Part shown: positions 37,147 through 49,990 of the stretch, piece by piece
Position numbering within the stretch: the first letter of the stretch is position 1
How the letters are laid out: every line of letters starts with the position of its first letter
Source: Physcomitrium patens
Taxonomy: Eukaryota > Streptophyta > Bryopsida > Funariales > Funariaceae
DNA: 64,000 nt
Direction of reading: 5' to 3'
Assembly (NCBI RefSeq): GCF_000002425.4
Contig: NC_037259.1
Span: 2,942,381-3,006,380, forward strand
Notes under the pieces: model-generated
Database searches by the model: none
Told to the model about the DNA's origin: nothing
What the model saw: the letters and a program-made list of their open reading frames with translations, nothing else
Program-made: the position numbers and the translations under genes

Positions 37147-40030
37147 TGTAAGTCACAAAATCGACTCATTTATGAATTTTATATAAAAAATATACTTTTA
37201 TTACCTAAAATTAGTAATTAAATAAATTATTATAGAAATTAGCAAATTTTATTAAAGATCTAGTATTTGTAATAGAAAGGTAATAATAGATGAAATTATT
37301 TGGACACAACACTTCTACAATTGTCTTATTCATTATTAGAATTGCTAAAAATCAAAGACATTTAGAAATCAAAATTAAAAATCAAGGAGTTGCTTACCTT
37401 GAAAGAATCCTATGATACTTACATCTCAATAATAAAATAAAATAAATATAGGAAGATTGTCTTTCTTAGAAAAGAGAGTAGTAGGAAGAAAAAAAATAGT
37501 AGTAGAATGGTAGGAGTAGTAGTGGGAAACGATAATAAGAAAACTAGAAAAGAAACGTAGTAAAAAAAATAAAGTATGGTCTACTAATTGATCTTTTCGG
37601 AAGAGGCTTTTGATCCGGAAATCCTCAAAGGAGGTGCTTGCCGGATTCCCAGGAGGGAGCTGACGGTGTCCAGAGACGTTGGAGGCCCAGCCTTAGTGTA
37701 GTCTCTCTCTCGATTTTTTCTTGTTGCGGGAGCTCCGCGTTGTGCAGGCTGTTTTTTCCTTCTTGCTTGTAGCTGGGAGCTCGAACTGCTGAGGGACGGG
37801 GGATGACGTTGCAGTACGGCGGTTGACTTTAGCTTGTGATGGTATTGTTGGCTGCGGAAATGTGTAGCCTTGTCTAGCGGAGGTGCGTTCTATGTAGTTT
37901 GTGCTGCGGTGCGGCCTGTGTTGTTTTCGGCAAGCTGGCGGCCGTGTCAACACAGGTCTTTCCTGTTAAGCTGGTTGCTGATCTCGGCGGCCCTGCGATT
38001 ACGGCGTTTTTTTGTTCTCAAGGCTCTCTGGCTCTACGGGTTCGATGAGGCGCTGGTTGTGAAACCAGGAAGCTGTTGTTGTTAGCTGGCGGAGCAATGC
38101 GGAGTGCTAGTCGCTGGATTGGACTAGCGCAGTGTGTGGTGGTATAGAAACTGCGGCTGAAGGGAGCGGGATCAAGCTGCCATTCTCCTGCAGCTCTTGT
38201 CGTCATTTGTCGGGTTATACCTCCCTGACAATTGTCACCCTGCTTCTCTCTTGTGGAGTTTTGGGAATCTAGAGTTACAGTTTTTAGTTGTTGTGGCATT
38301 ATCCCTTGATTCTGTTTTTCTCGTCGTCGGTTGCGATGGAGCACCGAAGCGATCTCCTTCAATTTTTGGTTATTCTTTTAGTTCATGCAAAGGAGTCGTG
38401 ACACTCCTACGCTAACCCTTTGTTTTACTTCCTTCTGTTATTCTTATTAGTTATAGTTGATTGACGGACGGTTTAGTCCTTTCCATTCGTTAACTGGAAC
38501 TATAGCGCTGCTGGTAATCTCACTATCGTTGAAGTGGGGCTACGACGGTAGAAGTGCTGGAGCTGCGTTATAAGTGGCAAAGAGCGGCGTCGTCTTCCGT
38601 TTTTGGTCCTGCGATGGAGGTGGTTGTTGTCTGCGGGGGTTGCTGTTCTTAATTCTCTGGTTTCGTCGGTGGCGGCACGGTCGAGGTTGGAGCAGAGCCT
38701 GGTGGTTCCTACAACGTGCGGCAAGAGTTATACTGCTATAGCTGTGTATGTTCTAGTTTTTTTGTGGCGTGCAGCGGTTCAGGCAAGATGGTCGACTGTT
38801 GCAACGGTGGATTGCGGCCAGAGCTCGCACATGCAAAGCATCCCTGTTTTCCTTGGCCTCGAGTGTGTGTTGCTTGCGAAAGCCGCGGCCTCATCAACTG
38901 CGGTGCGGGCGGTGGCGGGATTACTTACGTAGAGAACTGTTAAGCAGTTGGTTTATCGTCCCTCCTTAGGCGAAACTCATCAATTGTTGTGGAGTAGGTG
39001 GAAGCCAAGGGATTCTGGTTTTTTTGTTGTTTTTTCCTTGCGACGAACCGTTGGTGCGTATCAATCACTGGAAGTGAGCTAGAAGAGTTCCCCTAGTGGA
39101 GCTCTCGGCAATTCTACTAATGTTGCCGTATGAACATACACGTTTTTTTTTTTTTTTTTTTTTTTTTTTGTAATCTACAACAAAATGGATTGAATTGGAT
39201 TAATGGTCATTAGATTTTGATATTTAATTCCTTTAAAAATTCTTTAGCTTCATAAATTTTGTGAAAAGCAAAAAGAATCGTTTATGACACCTGACTTAAG
39301 AGAGCACAAGCAGAAATCGCTGCTGCATATACAATTGCCAATATCGAGTCCATGGAGCTAGAAGGCGTTGACACTATCGCAGTCGGTCGAAGGATCTAGC
39401 ACATGAGCTTGTTACCGCCTCAGTATAGGATCTAGTAGGTGGATCAGTTCATTAGATAGGTGGATCTGTTCATGTTCAGTCGATCTAGAAGTCGGAGCAA
39501 CAACTTCGAGTTACCCAGTGAATACACGGAGATCGACAACCCTTGGCAATTGATGCCTCGTGAACCTTGCAGGATCATTGGTGACTGAGGATAACTACAT
39601 CCACTTATTCATGGCTTGTCGACTATAGCGGGTGCAATTTTGAAGGGAGCGTGCTTTGACTGGTCAAGAATTAGAGAGGGTTGGAGTTGTGGAGCTGCTA
39701 CAAGTTGAAAAAATTGAAGTTGCAGTTTAGGAGTGGTGGATTTTCGATCGAATGGCAAACTGGATCGGAGGCCCTTCAAGAATTGTTGCTCTGTAGGCAA
39801 TCCGTAAGTAGCGAGAACCTGTGTATTGCAGTTGCACATGGACGAATCTTGAAGTAAATGAAGGTAAGGTAAGAATGGATGAATATAGTTGGATGACCTT
39901 TTTATATCAAGGATGAATTTCAATCACAGATTAAATTTTTTAGATGAAATAATATTTGTAGATGAATTGTTATTTAAGGATGAATTCTCATTTTTGGATG
40001 AAACTTTGTTAATAGATGAGTTTTAATAAA
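37147..40030 (+). mobile_element. Element A: GC-richer non-coding repeat with GGATGA tail
   Basis: It begins with TGTAAGTCAC followed by an AT-rich leader of about 460 bp. A GC-rich body of about 1.5 kb starts at about 37.61 kb (GATCCGGA). The body holds a T27 tract (39143-39169). It ends with a cluster of GGATGA motifs at about 39.90-40.02 kb. No open frame is recognisable. Element C begins the same way (TGTGAGTTAC at about 55.51 kb), with the GC-rich body about 490 bp in. The right end is cut off by the Gypsy LTR fragment at 40.04 kb. A solo LTR or a large non-autonomous LTR element would fit. Confidence 0.55.
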
Positions 40031-40036
40031 AAATAA

Positions 40037-40249
40037 AATAATAAAAAATAATATGAATAACATGTGATTAACTTGTTGACTAAGTTTCTAATGTATCAGT
40101 CAACTATAAATACATGTAAAGTCAAAGTAATATCTATGGAGCTTCTAAAAAGCTATTTTAGAAGATATTATGAAATTAATCTTTTTTTACTTACTTGTAT
40201 CTTTTTATATTATATAGATAAAAATTATAATAAACATATGTTCATAATA
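40037..40249 (-). mobile_element. Truncated 3' LTR of the old chromodomain Gypsy copy
   Basis: It aligns with the terminal part of the LTR at 44339-44887 and with the LTR of element E (60578-61131). The common run starts near GTGATTAACTTGTTGAC and ends at the LTR edge before a decayed polypurine tract (about 40250-40268 on the plus strand). The first half of the LTR is missing, so a deletion joined it to the tail of element A. Confidence 0.7.
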
Positions 40250-43200
40250 TTATCTTCTATTCTAATATCAAGTTCTACAAGGAATAGTGATCACATGTCA
40301 AGGAAGTCTAAGATGTAAAAAATTATATTTGTGGCATACTTTGTTCTTTCTTTCCTTTGAAAGTAGTTAATGGATCTTTTCAACCATTAATAATGTTCAA
40401 TTCTAAGGTAGAAAGACCACCTTGTTATTTAATCATTGTTGAAACTTTTATAACTTCCTTCAAACAAAATATTTGTAATACTATCAAGAGTTATTCTTAT
40501 CTCAAAGTAGAAATAAGGTTTTTTCTTACGATAAGCATCCACATTGCTCTTTTGTTGTTCTTGAGCCTCTTTTAGTTGCACCTTCATTGTTATATGTAGC
40601 TCAGATAAATGATTTGCCAAATCTTTTGCTATAAGATTATCAACTTTTGAAATGTCAAAAGCATCAAGCCATGAATAATAACCATAATTAGGAAAAAAAA
40701 ATATTTATTGCATAAAAAACTATACCATATTATTATAAGAAAATTTTGCTAATGGCAAAAGAGATGTCCGATCATCTTATTGGTAGTTGATGGTACATTT
40801 CAAATATTGCTCTAAAATTTGATTCATATGCTTTGTTTATCCATCAGTTTGAGGATGAAAAGTCAAAGATAGTTTTATACTCACTTTAAGAATCTTAAAA
40901 ATTATTTTCTAAAATCTTAATATAACTTGAGTTTTTTTAACCAATATGATATCCTTAAACAATCTATGATAGCAATAAATGTTGTCAATAAAAAACTTGG
41001 TTGTTTCCTCATTTATGATAGATTTTGTACATGAAAAAAAATGTACCATCTTAGTGAAATGATCTACTATCACAATATATAGTCACAAGAACTTTAGACT
41101 AGAAGATCTATGATAAAATCTATAGAATCAAAAGACCATAGTCGTTTCAGAATAGATAATGGCTGAAAAAGTCCATAAAGTTGATGATAAGAAATTTTTG
41201 ATCTTGAACAAATATCACAAGATTGTACAAAATCTTTGATTGCCATCCACATTTAGAACTACCAAAAATCCTTGGATATTAGTTTTAAAGTCTTATTATA
41301 TCCAAAATATCTTACTGCTAGAAAATCATGACGAGTTTAAAGAACTTATAATTAAACATCACCTTCTAGAATATATAAGCATTCCTTGAAATATAATAGA
41401 TTGTTCTTGAATTCAAACTTAGAAGTATCATAATACTTTGAAGGATTTTTTTTAATATCACAAATAAGAGGTTCAAAAGATATACTTGATTAAACTTTTT
41501 TAATGAAAGTTGAATCAAGAATTAGTATTAATTTCATTGCTTCAAGATGAAGATACTTTGGTTTCAAAAGAATTATTTGTTGTTAATCAAAAGTGACATT
41601 TCTTTTGTTTAATACAATGTAAGATTGTCCAAAAAGTGTATTTGAAAAACCTTGTTGTTTTTTTGATTGATAAGTAATCTTGAATTTGAATCTTGATAAA
41701 AACATATTCTAACAAGCTTGGCAATAATTCAAAACATACGCTAATATAAAATACTCAAGGTTCTTATGATCCATATATATATTAAGTGGATTAAGAGCAC
41801 CTTCTAAATAAAGGTGCCATTCTTAAAGTACATCCAAAATTACAAGAAGTTATTTTTTGTGGATCTTGTAATTGATTTTGATTACTAAAAATTTTTAAAA
41901 ATGAAAAACCACTAAGTGAAGTTTATCATCAATTCCCATTTATCATAATATAGCACCTAAAGAAAATTCTAATGTATCTATTTTGATAAAAACTGACTTA
42001 AAAAAATAAATGCAATATAAGATTGGTATAGAAACAAAGCTTTTTTTTTAAAGCTTCAAATATTACTTTTGCTTCTTGATTCCATTAAAGTTTGTCTTTA
42101 TAAGTCAAACATATAAATGGAGTTGTACCTTGAAAGAAATCCTTGATGAAGATCCCATAGTATTTGGTAAATCTCAAAAAGCATTAGACATCTATTATTA
42201 TTTTTGAGATCTTTCAATCTATAATAGTTTAAATTTTCTTCAAATCCATCTTTTGAAATAATATATCTTAAAAAGTCAACTTAACTAATATAAAATACAT
42301 ACTTTTCTATCTTGGCATAGAATCTTGCATCTCTTAGTTTTTGCAATACATAATGAATATAAAGTTTAAATTTTTTGTATTTTTAGAATAGATTAAGATA
42401 TTGTCTAAATAATAAATAATAATATCGTCCAAAAACTCTCAAAAGACATCATTCATTAGATTTTGAAAAGCTATTGATGCATTTATAAGTCCAAAAGGTA
42501 TGATATTATATTCAAAATGTCCATACTTAATTTAAAATTCAGTCTTCCATTCATCTCCTTTTTTAATGCATACTAGATTGTATATCCCTCATAGATCTAT
42601 TTTTGTGTAGATCTTAATTTGATTCAGCTAATCAAGAAGTCTAGATATAAAAGATAGCACGTACTTATTTTTTATGGTGATCTTGTTGAGTCTTAGTTAT
42701 ACTTTTAGAAAAGTTGAAATTACAAGAAATCCAAATTATTTGAGGATTGTATTTTTTAATTATGATAAACTTAAAATAACTAGATTAAAAAGAGATTTAA
42801 TGATAGTAAATACCACAAAATTACTATGACCATTAGTTATTACTTTTAAAAGAAATATTTCATAAATAACATCTTCAAATGACAACAAACGACCATCTAT
42901 GATTTCTACATGAATAAGTTTTGTTTTCTTTACTAAAAATATATTATGGCTTTTGACAAAGTCTTTATCTAAAAAATAAATTGAAGCTCTTGAATCTAGC
43001 AAAGTAGAGACTTTGTGATATTTAGATCCTAAACTAATGTCTATTGTAAAACAAGGAGAGGATTCTAAGGAGAAAATATGAACTTCATTAGGTATTGTAT
43101 AAGGTTTCAATTGTATACTTCCTATTATACTTAGATAAATTCGTTTTTTGATAAATTATCTTTTTTAAAAGTTGTACTTTATATTTTATGATTGCATTGC

Positions 43201-44318
43201 TTCTTTAAATAATATTGAGTAGTGTGCTTTGATTCTCCGTAATATAAACACAATCTTTCTTAACAACAATAAGTTTTTTTCTTACTCAATAAGAAATATG
43301 AAACACACCACATCAATTTGCATATCCTCTACTTTCAAAGGAATGTGTTGAAAAGATATTAGTATTTCCATTGAATTATCATAATATTGAGGCTTATTTA
43401 TGCAATTTTCAAACCAAAATTTAAAAAATTAATTGTCACACTTTATAACAAAATCAATTGCTTGTCTCAATATTTGAGGATTGTATAAACTAAACATAAA
43501 TTTTTTTTTCCTCATATTGTAATCTATAAAAAAATTAGCTAATGAGTGTAGTATCATTCTATTTGATATCAATCACAAGTTATATCAATCATAAAGCATA
43601 TAATGTTATAGATTGATTTCTTTGTTAGAAAATATGAAACTTGTTTGTTGTAATATAAAATACATCATGTTTTTCATATATAAATCAAAAATCTATAAAA
43701 ATAGCTTCTAAATTGTCCAATATTTAGTCACATTGTTAAAAAAAAGATGAAAATCATAATATCACTAAATCAAAAAGTAATATTTTAATAAGTCTAACTT
43801 ATGATCCTAGAGTTGGATAGCTTTGGAATTGAAGTTTAATTTTTAATTGTACTTAATTGATGAATCCTCAAAACTTAAATTTTATGCCATTAAACTTTTC
43901 AAGTAAGAAAATTCTTGGTTTTCTACTATTTGAATAGTATTCTACCATAGAAGAAAGAATATGATTTAATATAGATGTTCAAGCAACTCCAATCATCTCT
44001 ATATCTCTACTTTCTATCATTTTTGTTCTTTTTTGTGGTGGTAAATTGAATTGATGCATTACAAGCAATAATTCACTCAATTGTTCTTACATTTGTGCCA
44101 TTGCACTCTTTATTTTGACAAGTTCTACCATAATAACAATTAGAAGAAAAAAGATGTCTAATATACTCAAGACAAATAAAAAAAAAAAAAAAACTTGAGA
44201 ACAAAAAAAATGATATTAGCTTAGAAGAGAATAATACGTAATTTCTAATATGCTAATATCTTATTAAGAAAAATAGATAATCTATTCTTAATCAAGAAAA
44301 GGTGAGGTTCTAATATTA
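40250..44318 (-). pseudogene. Old chromodomain Gypsy copy, internal region (gag-pol relic)
   Basis: Minus strand, right to left: gag with a zinc knuckle (CLYYGESKHTTQYY, about 43.2 kb; the second Cys is Tyr), protease at 42760-43110 (LLDSRASIYFLD where DSGAS is usual), reverse transcriptase (~42.15-42.75 kb), RNase H (~41.6-42.1 kb), then integrase (~40.5-41.3 kb). At 40429-40620 one open stretch runs straight from the integrase tail (MANHLSELH) into an ORF3 remnant (ILFEGSYKSFNND). The chromodomain between them has therefore been deleted. Differences from element E are mostly C-to-T and G-to-A. A primer-binding-like stretch lies at 44301-44318. Confidence 0.8.
44301..44318 (-). other. Possible decayed tRNA-Met primer-binding site
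   Basis: The minus strand reads TAATATTAGAACCTCACC. It differs from the common plant retrotransposon site TGGTATCAGAGCC plus CTCACC only by G-to-A or C-to-T transitions. It lies about 20 bp inside the LTR edge, which is further than usual, so the call is tentative. Confidence 0.4.
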
Positions 44319-44338
44319 TAAATATACTCTTATGAATT

Positions 44339-44887
44339 TGTTAAGGATAAGAATTCAGTTAAAACAAATAAACAAGTGAGAATTTTTTAAAGAATTATAA
44401 TAAAATAAAAATAAAGAAGTATATATATTAAAAAAAACTAGAATGGCTATTGCCAAAAGATAAAAAAAAAAATATTAGAAACTTCTTAAAATTAGATTAA
44501 AAGCAAAAAAAGATTTGATAAGAATGAAAAAGGCTTCACTCTTGTATCTATATGTATTTACCTAGGATCTACATGGCAACATTCTATAATACCTCAAAAT
44601 GTATTGACTTTATGCAATATGTATTTTAACTTAGAAGACAATTTTTTTATATAGATGCTATATAGTTAGCTTGTTCTACAAGCTATTAATATGTATAGCA
44701 TGTGGTTAATTTATTGACCAAATTTCTAACCTATCAATCAACTACAAACACATATAAAATCAAAGCAATGTCTTTAAAACTTCTAAGAAGCTTTCATAAA
44801 AGATATTATGAAATTAATCTATTTTTTCTTATTTTTATTTATTCATATTACTCAAGTAATAATAATAATAAATATATATTTGTAATA
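44339..44887 (-). mobile_element. 5' LTR of the old chromodomain Gypsy copy
   Basis: This 549-bp LTR aligns over its whole length with the element E LTR (554 bp). It starts TGTTAAGGA (E: TGTCAAGGA) and ends GTAATA (E: GTGACA); the differences are transitions. The right flank from 44888 matches element B from about 52977. The copy therefore inserted into a B-like element. Confidence 0.75.
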
Positions 44888-45070
44888 TGAAGATAATTGA
44901 AGAAGTTGTGCATGATCATAGAGGAAGTCTTCTATCTTCTTAACAATAAGAAGGAGTGCTCAAATTGAGAATTTTAGACTTGCTTAGTCTTTCAAGTGGC
45001 TGAGGTGCTATAGTGTTAAGTCGATCCTTACTAAGAGAGTAGAAGGAAGCTTAACTACAGATTTATAATT
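44888..45070 (+). mobile_element. Fragment of a B-like element flanking the old Gypsy copy
   Basis: About 170 bp match element B at 52977-53120 with mainly C/T and G/A differences, for example around GAAGAAGTTGTGCATGATC and CAGACTTGCTTAGTCTTTC. After about 45.05 kb the similarity is lost. Confidence 0.7.
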
Positions 45071-46350
45071 ATTTTAAGATTTAAAAGTGGTCTAGGATTA
45101 AACAAGGATCTTCATCAAAGATAGAACTATTCTTCAAATTTGGTCATTACTTCCCTTCTTTGTCAAATTCTTATTGAGGGCCCATTTCTAGTAAGTAGAA
45201 GAATTTAATCACCTTCTCTATCCATCATATCTTCTCTTTTTATTTAATTATAAATTCTTTATTGGTGGAAATTTTTTTAGTAGTAGAGGGATTTAATCAC
45301 CATATCTATCTAATATTCTTTTTCTATTCATAGGTGTAGTATAAAAAAGAATTCTTCAATACTATTCAAGAGTACTTTACTAATAAATAAAGAAGTTTTT
45401 AAAAAAAGAAAAGAAAAGAAAAGAAAAATAAACAAGAAGTAAAAGAGAAGAATAAGAAAGAAGGAAAAAATTCAAAATTTAAAGGCTACATTCTAAGCTA
45501 AGTTTTCCTAGAACAATTTTTTTTTTATATAATTTTTTTATTAAATTAATCTTGATTGTGAGTTAAGGAGTAAGGAGCTAGAAGAAGAAACTTAGCATTT
45601 AGAGAATAAAATTTGAATAGTTTTCTTAATATTTGTTAATTATTTTAATTATTCAAATTTTAGTACATATACTTAGAGCAAAGATTAAGGAATTGGAGGA
45701 TAGAACCTGAGAAGAAGAAGCAAAAGAGGTAATTATCTATTTTTTCTTTTAGAACTTGAGTATAGTAGAATAAAATAGAACCTTTATCTTTGACCTTATT
45801 CTTTATCTTTGACCTTATAATTTTTAGATTTAACTTATAAAAAATTAAACAAATTATTTAGAAATTTCTTGTGGTAATTTATTAACAAGTGATAGGATAG
45901 GTAGCAGTACAATCAAGTAAGTTTTCTTTCAAAATGGCTTTATGCATGTAAGAAATTCTTTTGTTTGATAATTATTTTTATAATTAAGTAGTGGATAATT
46001 TTCTAATTACATTAATATAAAAAATAATAAAATAAAATAAAAAAATAAAATAAAAAATAAAACTTAGACTTTCTATTGAAAACGATATATTTTTGTACTA
46101 AATATTGCTTAGAATCACTTCCATACAAGGTCATTCCATATAATAGTCTAAAAGAAGAAAAGACTTGCTTGAGGTAATACATAAGTAAGCATTCTCTTTT
46201 TAGATTATTTTTTTTGGATTTTTCTTCTTTATCAAAAATATTTAAGTGGGATGTATGTTGATAAGTACAAAATATTAAAAACTTAAATTCTATGGTTATT
46301 TAATTTGGCTTGATTTAATTATTTTAAATTTTTTAGACATGACGTTGTAA
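45070..46350. other. AT-rich repeat DNA, nothing recognisable
   Basis: AT-rich sequence with poly-A and (AAAAG)n-like runs and no protein motif. From its position upstream of the plus-strand gag relic it could be a decayed 5' LTR and leader, but I cannot show that. Confidence 0.35.
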
Positions 46351-48805
46351 TTATAAAAGTTTAATGCAACATTTTACTAGGTGCCATAAATCCATATTAA
46401 TACAATCTTTGAAAAATCTTGAATCATTAAGAACTACTAAACCTCTTTTACCAAATATTAGAACTTCAATTCATAAACTTGATTTAAATATGCTTAGAAA
46501 TCTATTGGAAGAACTTAAAGATCTTTCTTTAGAAGATCTTTTTTTAAAAGATCTTAAAGAAGATTCAATAAAAGTATTATCAAAACCTTTGATAGATAGT
46601 AGAAGTAACTCAAACAAAGGGAGTATTCATTCATATTAATGATAAGAGACAATAGATCCAAATAGAGCAGAAGGAAAAGAACTACTATCTATATCAATTA
46701 ACTCCTTGATTCAATCAAAGAATTTATCTATTTGAATTTTAGAGGAACTTAGTACTACTCCTATGCTTTTTAACCTTCTCACCTTCAAAGATACAAGAGA
46801 TGAGGATCCTTTAGCTTATGTAGAATTTTTTATGAAAATACTCACTAAATATTTAATAATAGATGGCTATTATTATTTAGTGTGATTTTCAACCACATTA
46901 AAAAAAAAAAAAAAAAGGCGTATAAGTGGTATAGCAATCACTCTCTTAATATCTTATTAAGTTGAAATATGATCTATTATACTTTCTTAGAGCAATTTTG
47001 ATCTGAAGTAGAATAAAGCGTAGACTTAATTGCTTTATCTTTACTTAGATAAGAGAAAGACAAAGACATTATATCATATATTTAATGATTTGAATTAGTG
47101 GTAATAAGGTTTGTAGGAACCTTATTCACTGACAATATCTTGAAGTATTTCTTCATTCAAAGGTTTGCTAAAGAGGAGACAATCAAAGAAATCCTCCATG
47201 AACAACTTAAAGATCTTATAGTAACCAAAAATGTTGTGAAGAAAGTAGAACAAATAAATAGAGAGTATGAAAGGCTATGGCATAAAGAAGATCACAATAT
47301 TTCTAGCTTCATTTTCATATATGTTAAGCTTTCTTATGCATCAAGCTCTTAGATACATGAATAACTACTATTAGTTCCTACAATCCCAAGAGCCTATTTT
47401 TTATCTTTAAATACGAGGCCTCTACCTCCTTTATGAGCCTTGATTTATCCTAGGAAGATAATAGATGGAAGGAGAATTTTCAAAAAAAGATGAAGGCATC
47501 TGAGTTAGAATTTCAAATCCAAATCTTTCATCAATTGAAATTAATAACAAAACAATCAGCAAGATTGGCTAAAAATTCCAACCTCAATCCTCTTCTACCA
47601 CCTATTGAATCAGGAAGACATACAATAGGACTATGGTGCACTCAATGTGGATAATTAGGACATTCGGCTCAATTTTGCAACTCCATGCCTCCACAAAACT
47701 ATTATTTTCAACCATATGTTCTTCCAAAAAAAAGTCAAACTTTTCAAGGACATAATTTGGGGGAACAAGGATTTAATTCTAAGAACCAAGATTCTAGAGA
47801 TTAAGCAAGACAAAAAGTAGAATTTTATGCATTTTGTAGAAAAAGACATCTATTTGGTCAATGTTGGATTAAAAACCAGATAAAGTGTAGAAATTGTGGT
47901 AGTAACCATCCTACAAAGTTTTGTAGAAAATTAGATAGAATAATTTTTTTGCAACTTCTATCTAATAATTATATTCAATAGTCATATGATAATTGTAGGA
48001 GAGCAAAAAAATCTCCAATAAATAACCATCTAAGGTCCTTAAATTTATACTATGACTATGAAAATAATAGAAAAATTCAGAATGCATCTAATAAGCTTAA
48101 AATTGATTCTAGATTTATTCTATTAAATCCTAATGAAAGTCAACTTCAAGATCAAAATCCTTCTTATCAACCAAGATATGGTGAAGGATTTCAAGATGTG
48201 AGATTTGTATCTTAGTCCATAGGAGAGTTGGAAGCTATTCAAAATCTCTCACAAACTAGTATTAATTAAGTTTTTTCTTCTAGAATTGAATTTAATAACC
48301 TTTAAAAAAAAAATTTAAAAAAAAAAAAAAAAAAAAACTTACTTGTAGTATTAACTTTTGTAATGATGACTATATTTAGAGTTGCATTTTCATTTATCTA
48401 TCAAGAAGAAGAGACTAGTATCTCAAATAGTCTATCCTGCTTTTTGGATTTAGATTGAGTCATGAGAGATACAATTAAAGCAGCTCAAAATAATATTCTC
48501 AAATCTACAAGATTTGATCTTTTGGTAGAAAAACTACTATTTCAAAATCTTATGGTTGAATACAAGTTAAATATCAATTCATACAACTATAATTAAAAAG
48601 GTCTCAAAATTTCCACATTTGAAATTCTTCAATAGTCTAAGGATGGAAAATAATCCAATATTCGAAAATATAACTTATGAAATGATCTTAAGAAGTTAAA
48701 GGATAATATTACATTTATCCAATTATTGAAAAGTACTAAAAAATTATATTTTAATAAAAAATCAAAGAAGGCGTAAGACTAAGGTGGTGATAAAAATAGA
48801 TATAG

Positions 48806-48837
<32 letters not shown>

Positions 48838-49990
48838 CAAAATAAGCTAAAGTAATAAAAATTGAGGGTTTTATTGTGGGAAAGATAATATTCTATATCA
48901 TTGTAGATGGTGAAAGTGATTTGAATATTATGCCCTTCCAAACTATAGAAAATCTAAGATTGAATGTTACTAGCTTTTCTCTTTTTGTTATTAAGATAGC
49001 AAATAAAATCTTGTCTATTCTAATGGGCAAAATAAAAAATTATAAGACTTAGATTGAAAGAAAAGAATATGCCTTGATATACCATGTCTTTTGGATGCAT
49101 ATGTCAAAAGATTCTTTTCTCCCACTACTAAATAGACTACAGTTGAAAGATTCAAAAGCCATTGTTAATTAGAAAAGAAACAATCCTCACAATACCTTTG
49201 GTCTTTAGAAGAATAGAACTAAAATCTCCAAATGACCTATCTTTGATTATAGAAAAACTAATCCCATTGATTTTTTTAGAAGATATTCAATAATCTAAAA
49301 GACAAGATAAACTAACAAAAGTAATTAATTCAATTAACCAAGATTCAAAGAAAATAGAATACCTAAGTCCCAACCTTTATCATTAAAAGGATGACAAGAA
49401 ATTCAAACAATGATTAAAAAAATCATCCAAATTTTAATTTTGATTATTATAAATTGGTTAATTATTTAAATAAGATGTTAGAAATTGTAGAAGTCAAAGA
49501 AACACAAGTCCTTAGCATTGATGTAGATGGAATATTAAAAGAAGAGATTGAAGTCTTTAAATTGGATGATGACTTAGTTCCACTTCTTCAAATGCAATAT
49601 TCTTCATCAAGAACTATGGTTGTTAATGGAATTTTTCACAATCTTCTTAAAAATAATGATGGATATAGAACTTTTCTCAAGATAGCAATAGATAATGAAT
49701 TAACTATCCAAGAATCCTTAAGAAATAGAATAAAATAATTAAAAAGCTTGAATGAATTTTAAAGGATTAGAGCTCAATATATAGAAGTAATTCAAAGGAA
49801 AAAAAAAAAAAAAAATTCTAGATAAAAACCTTAAGATGAGCATTCTACAACCTAAAAGGCTAGTATTGTTATAAGATGTTAAGATAATAGATTCCCCTAA
49901 CACATTTGATGTTCTTTAATTAGTTCTTTATCATATTTAGGAAGTTTTTGACAATAACTCGTGACAATTAGAAATATTAAATGGTGAAAT
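46350..49990 (+). pseudogene. Second-family Gypsy gag-protease relic
   Basis: On the plus strand, broken frames show a Gag-like stretch, then a zinc knuckle CTQCG*LGHSAQFC at 47637-47678 (one internal stop). A second Cys/His cluster CRNCGSNHPTKFC follows at about 47.89 kb. An aspartic-protease stretch with IIVDGESDLNIMPFQTIENL lies at about 48.89-48.97 kb (compare 'VDGGSGVNIMP.....L'), followed by a LP-LNRL block. The protease wording differs from that of the chromodomain family. A 94-codon open stretch at 49454-49738 is acidic and unassigned. No reverse transcriptase follows; element B interrupts. Confidence 0.7.

Noticed and set aside
37693-38970. Several 70-110 codon frames in the GC-rich body of element A
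   Set aside because: They overlap on both strands, have no recognisable motif and no counterpart in elements B or C; GC-rich sequence yields chance frames.
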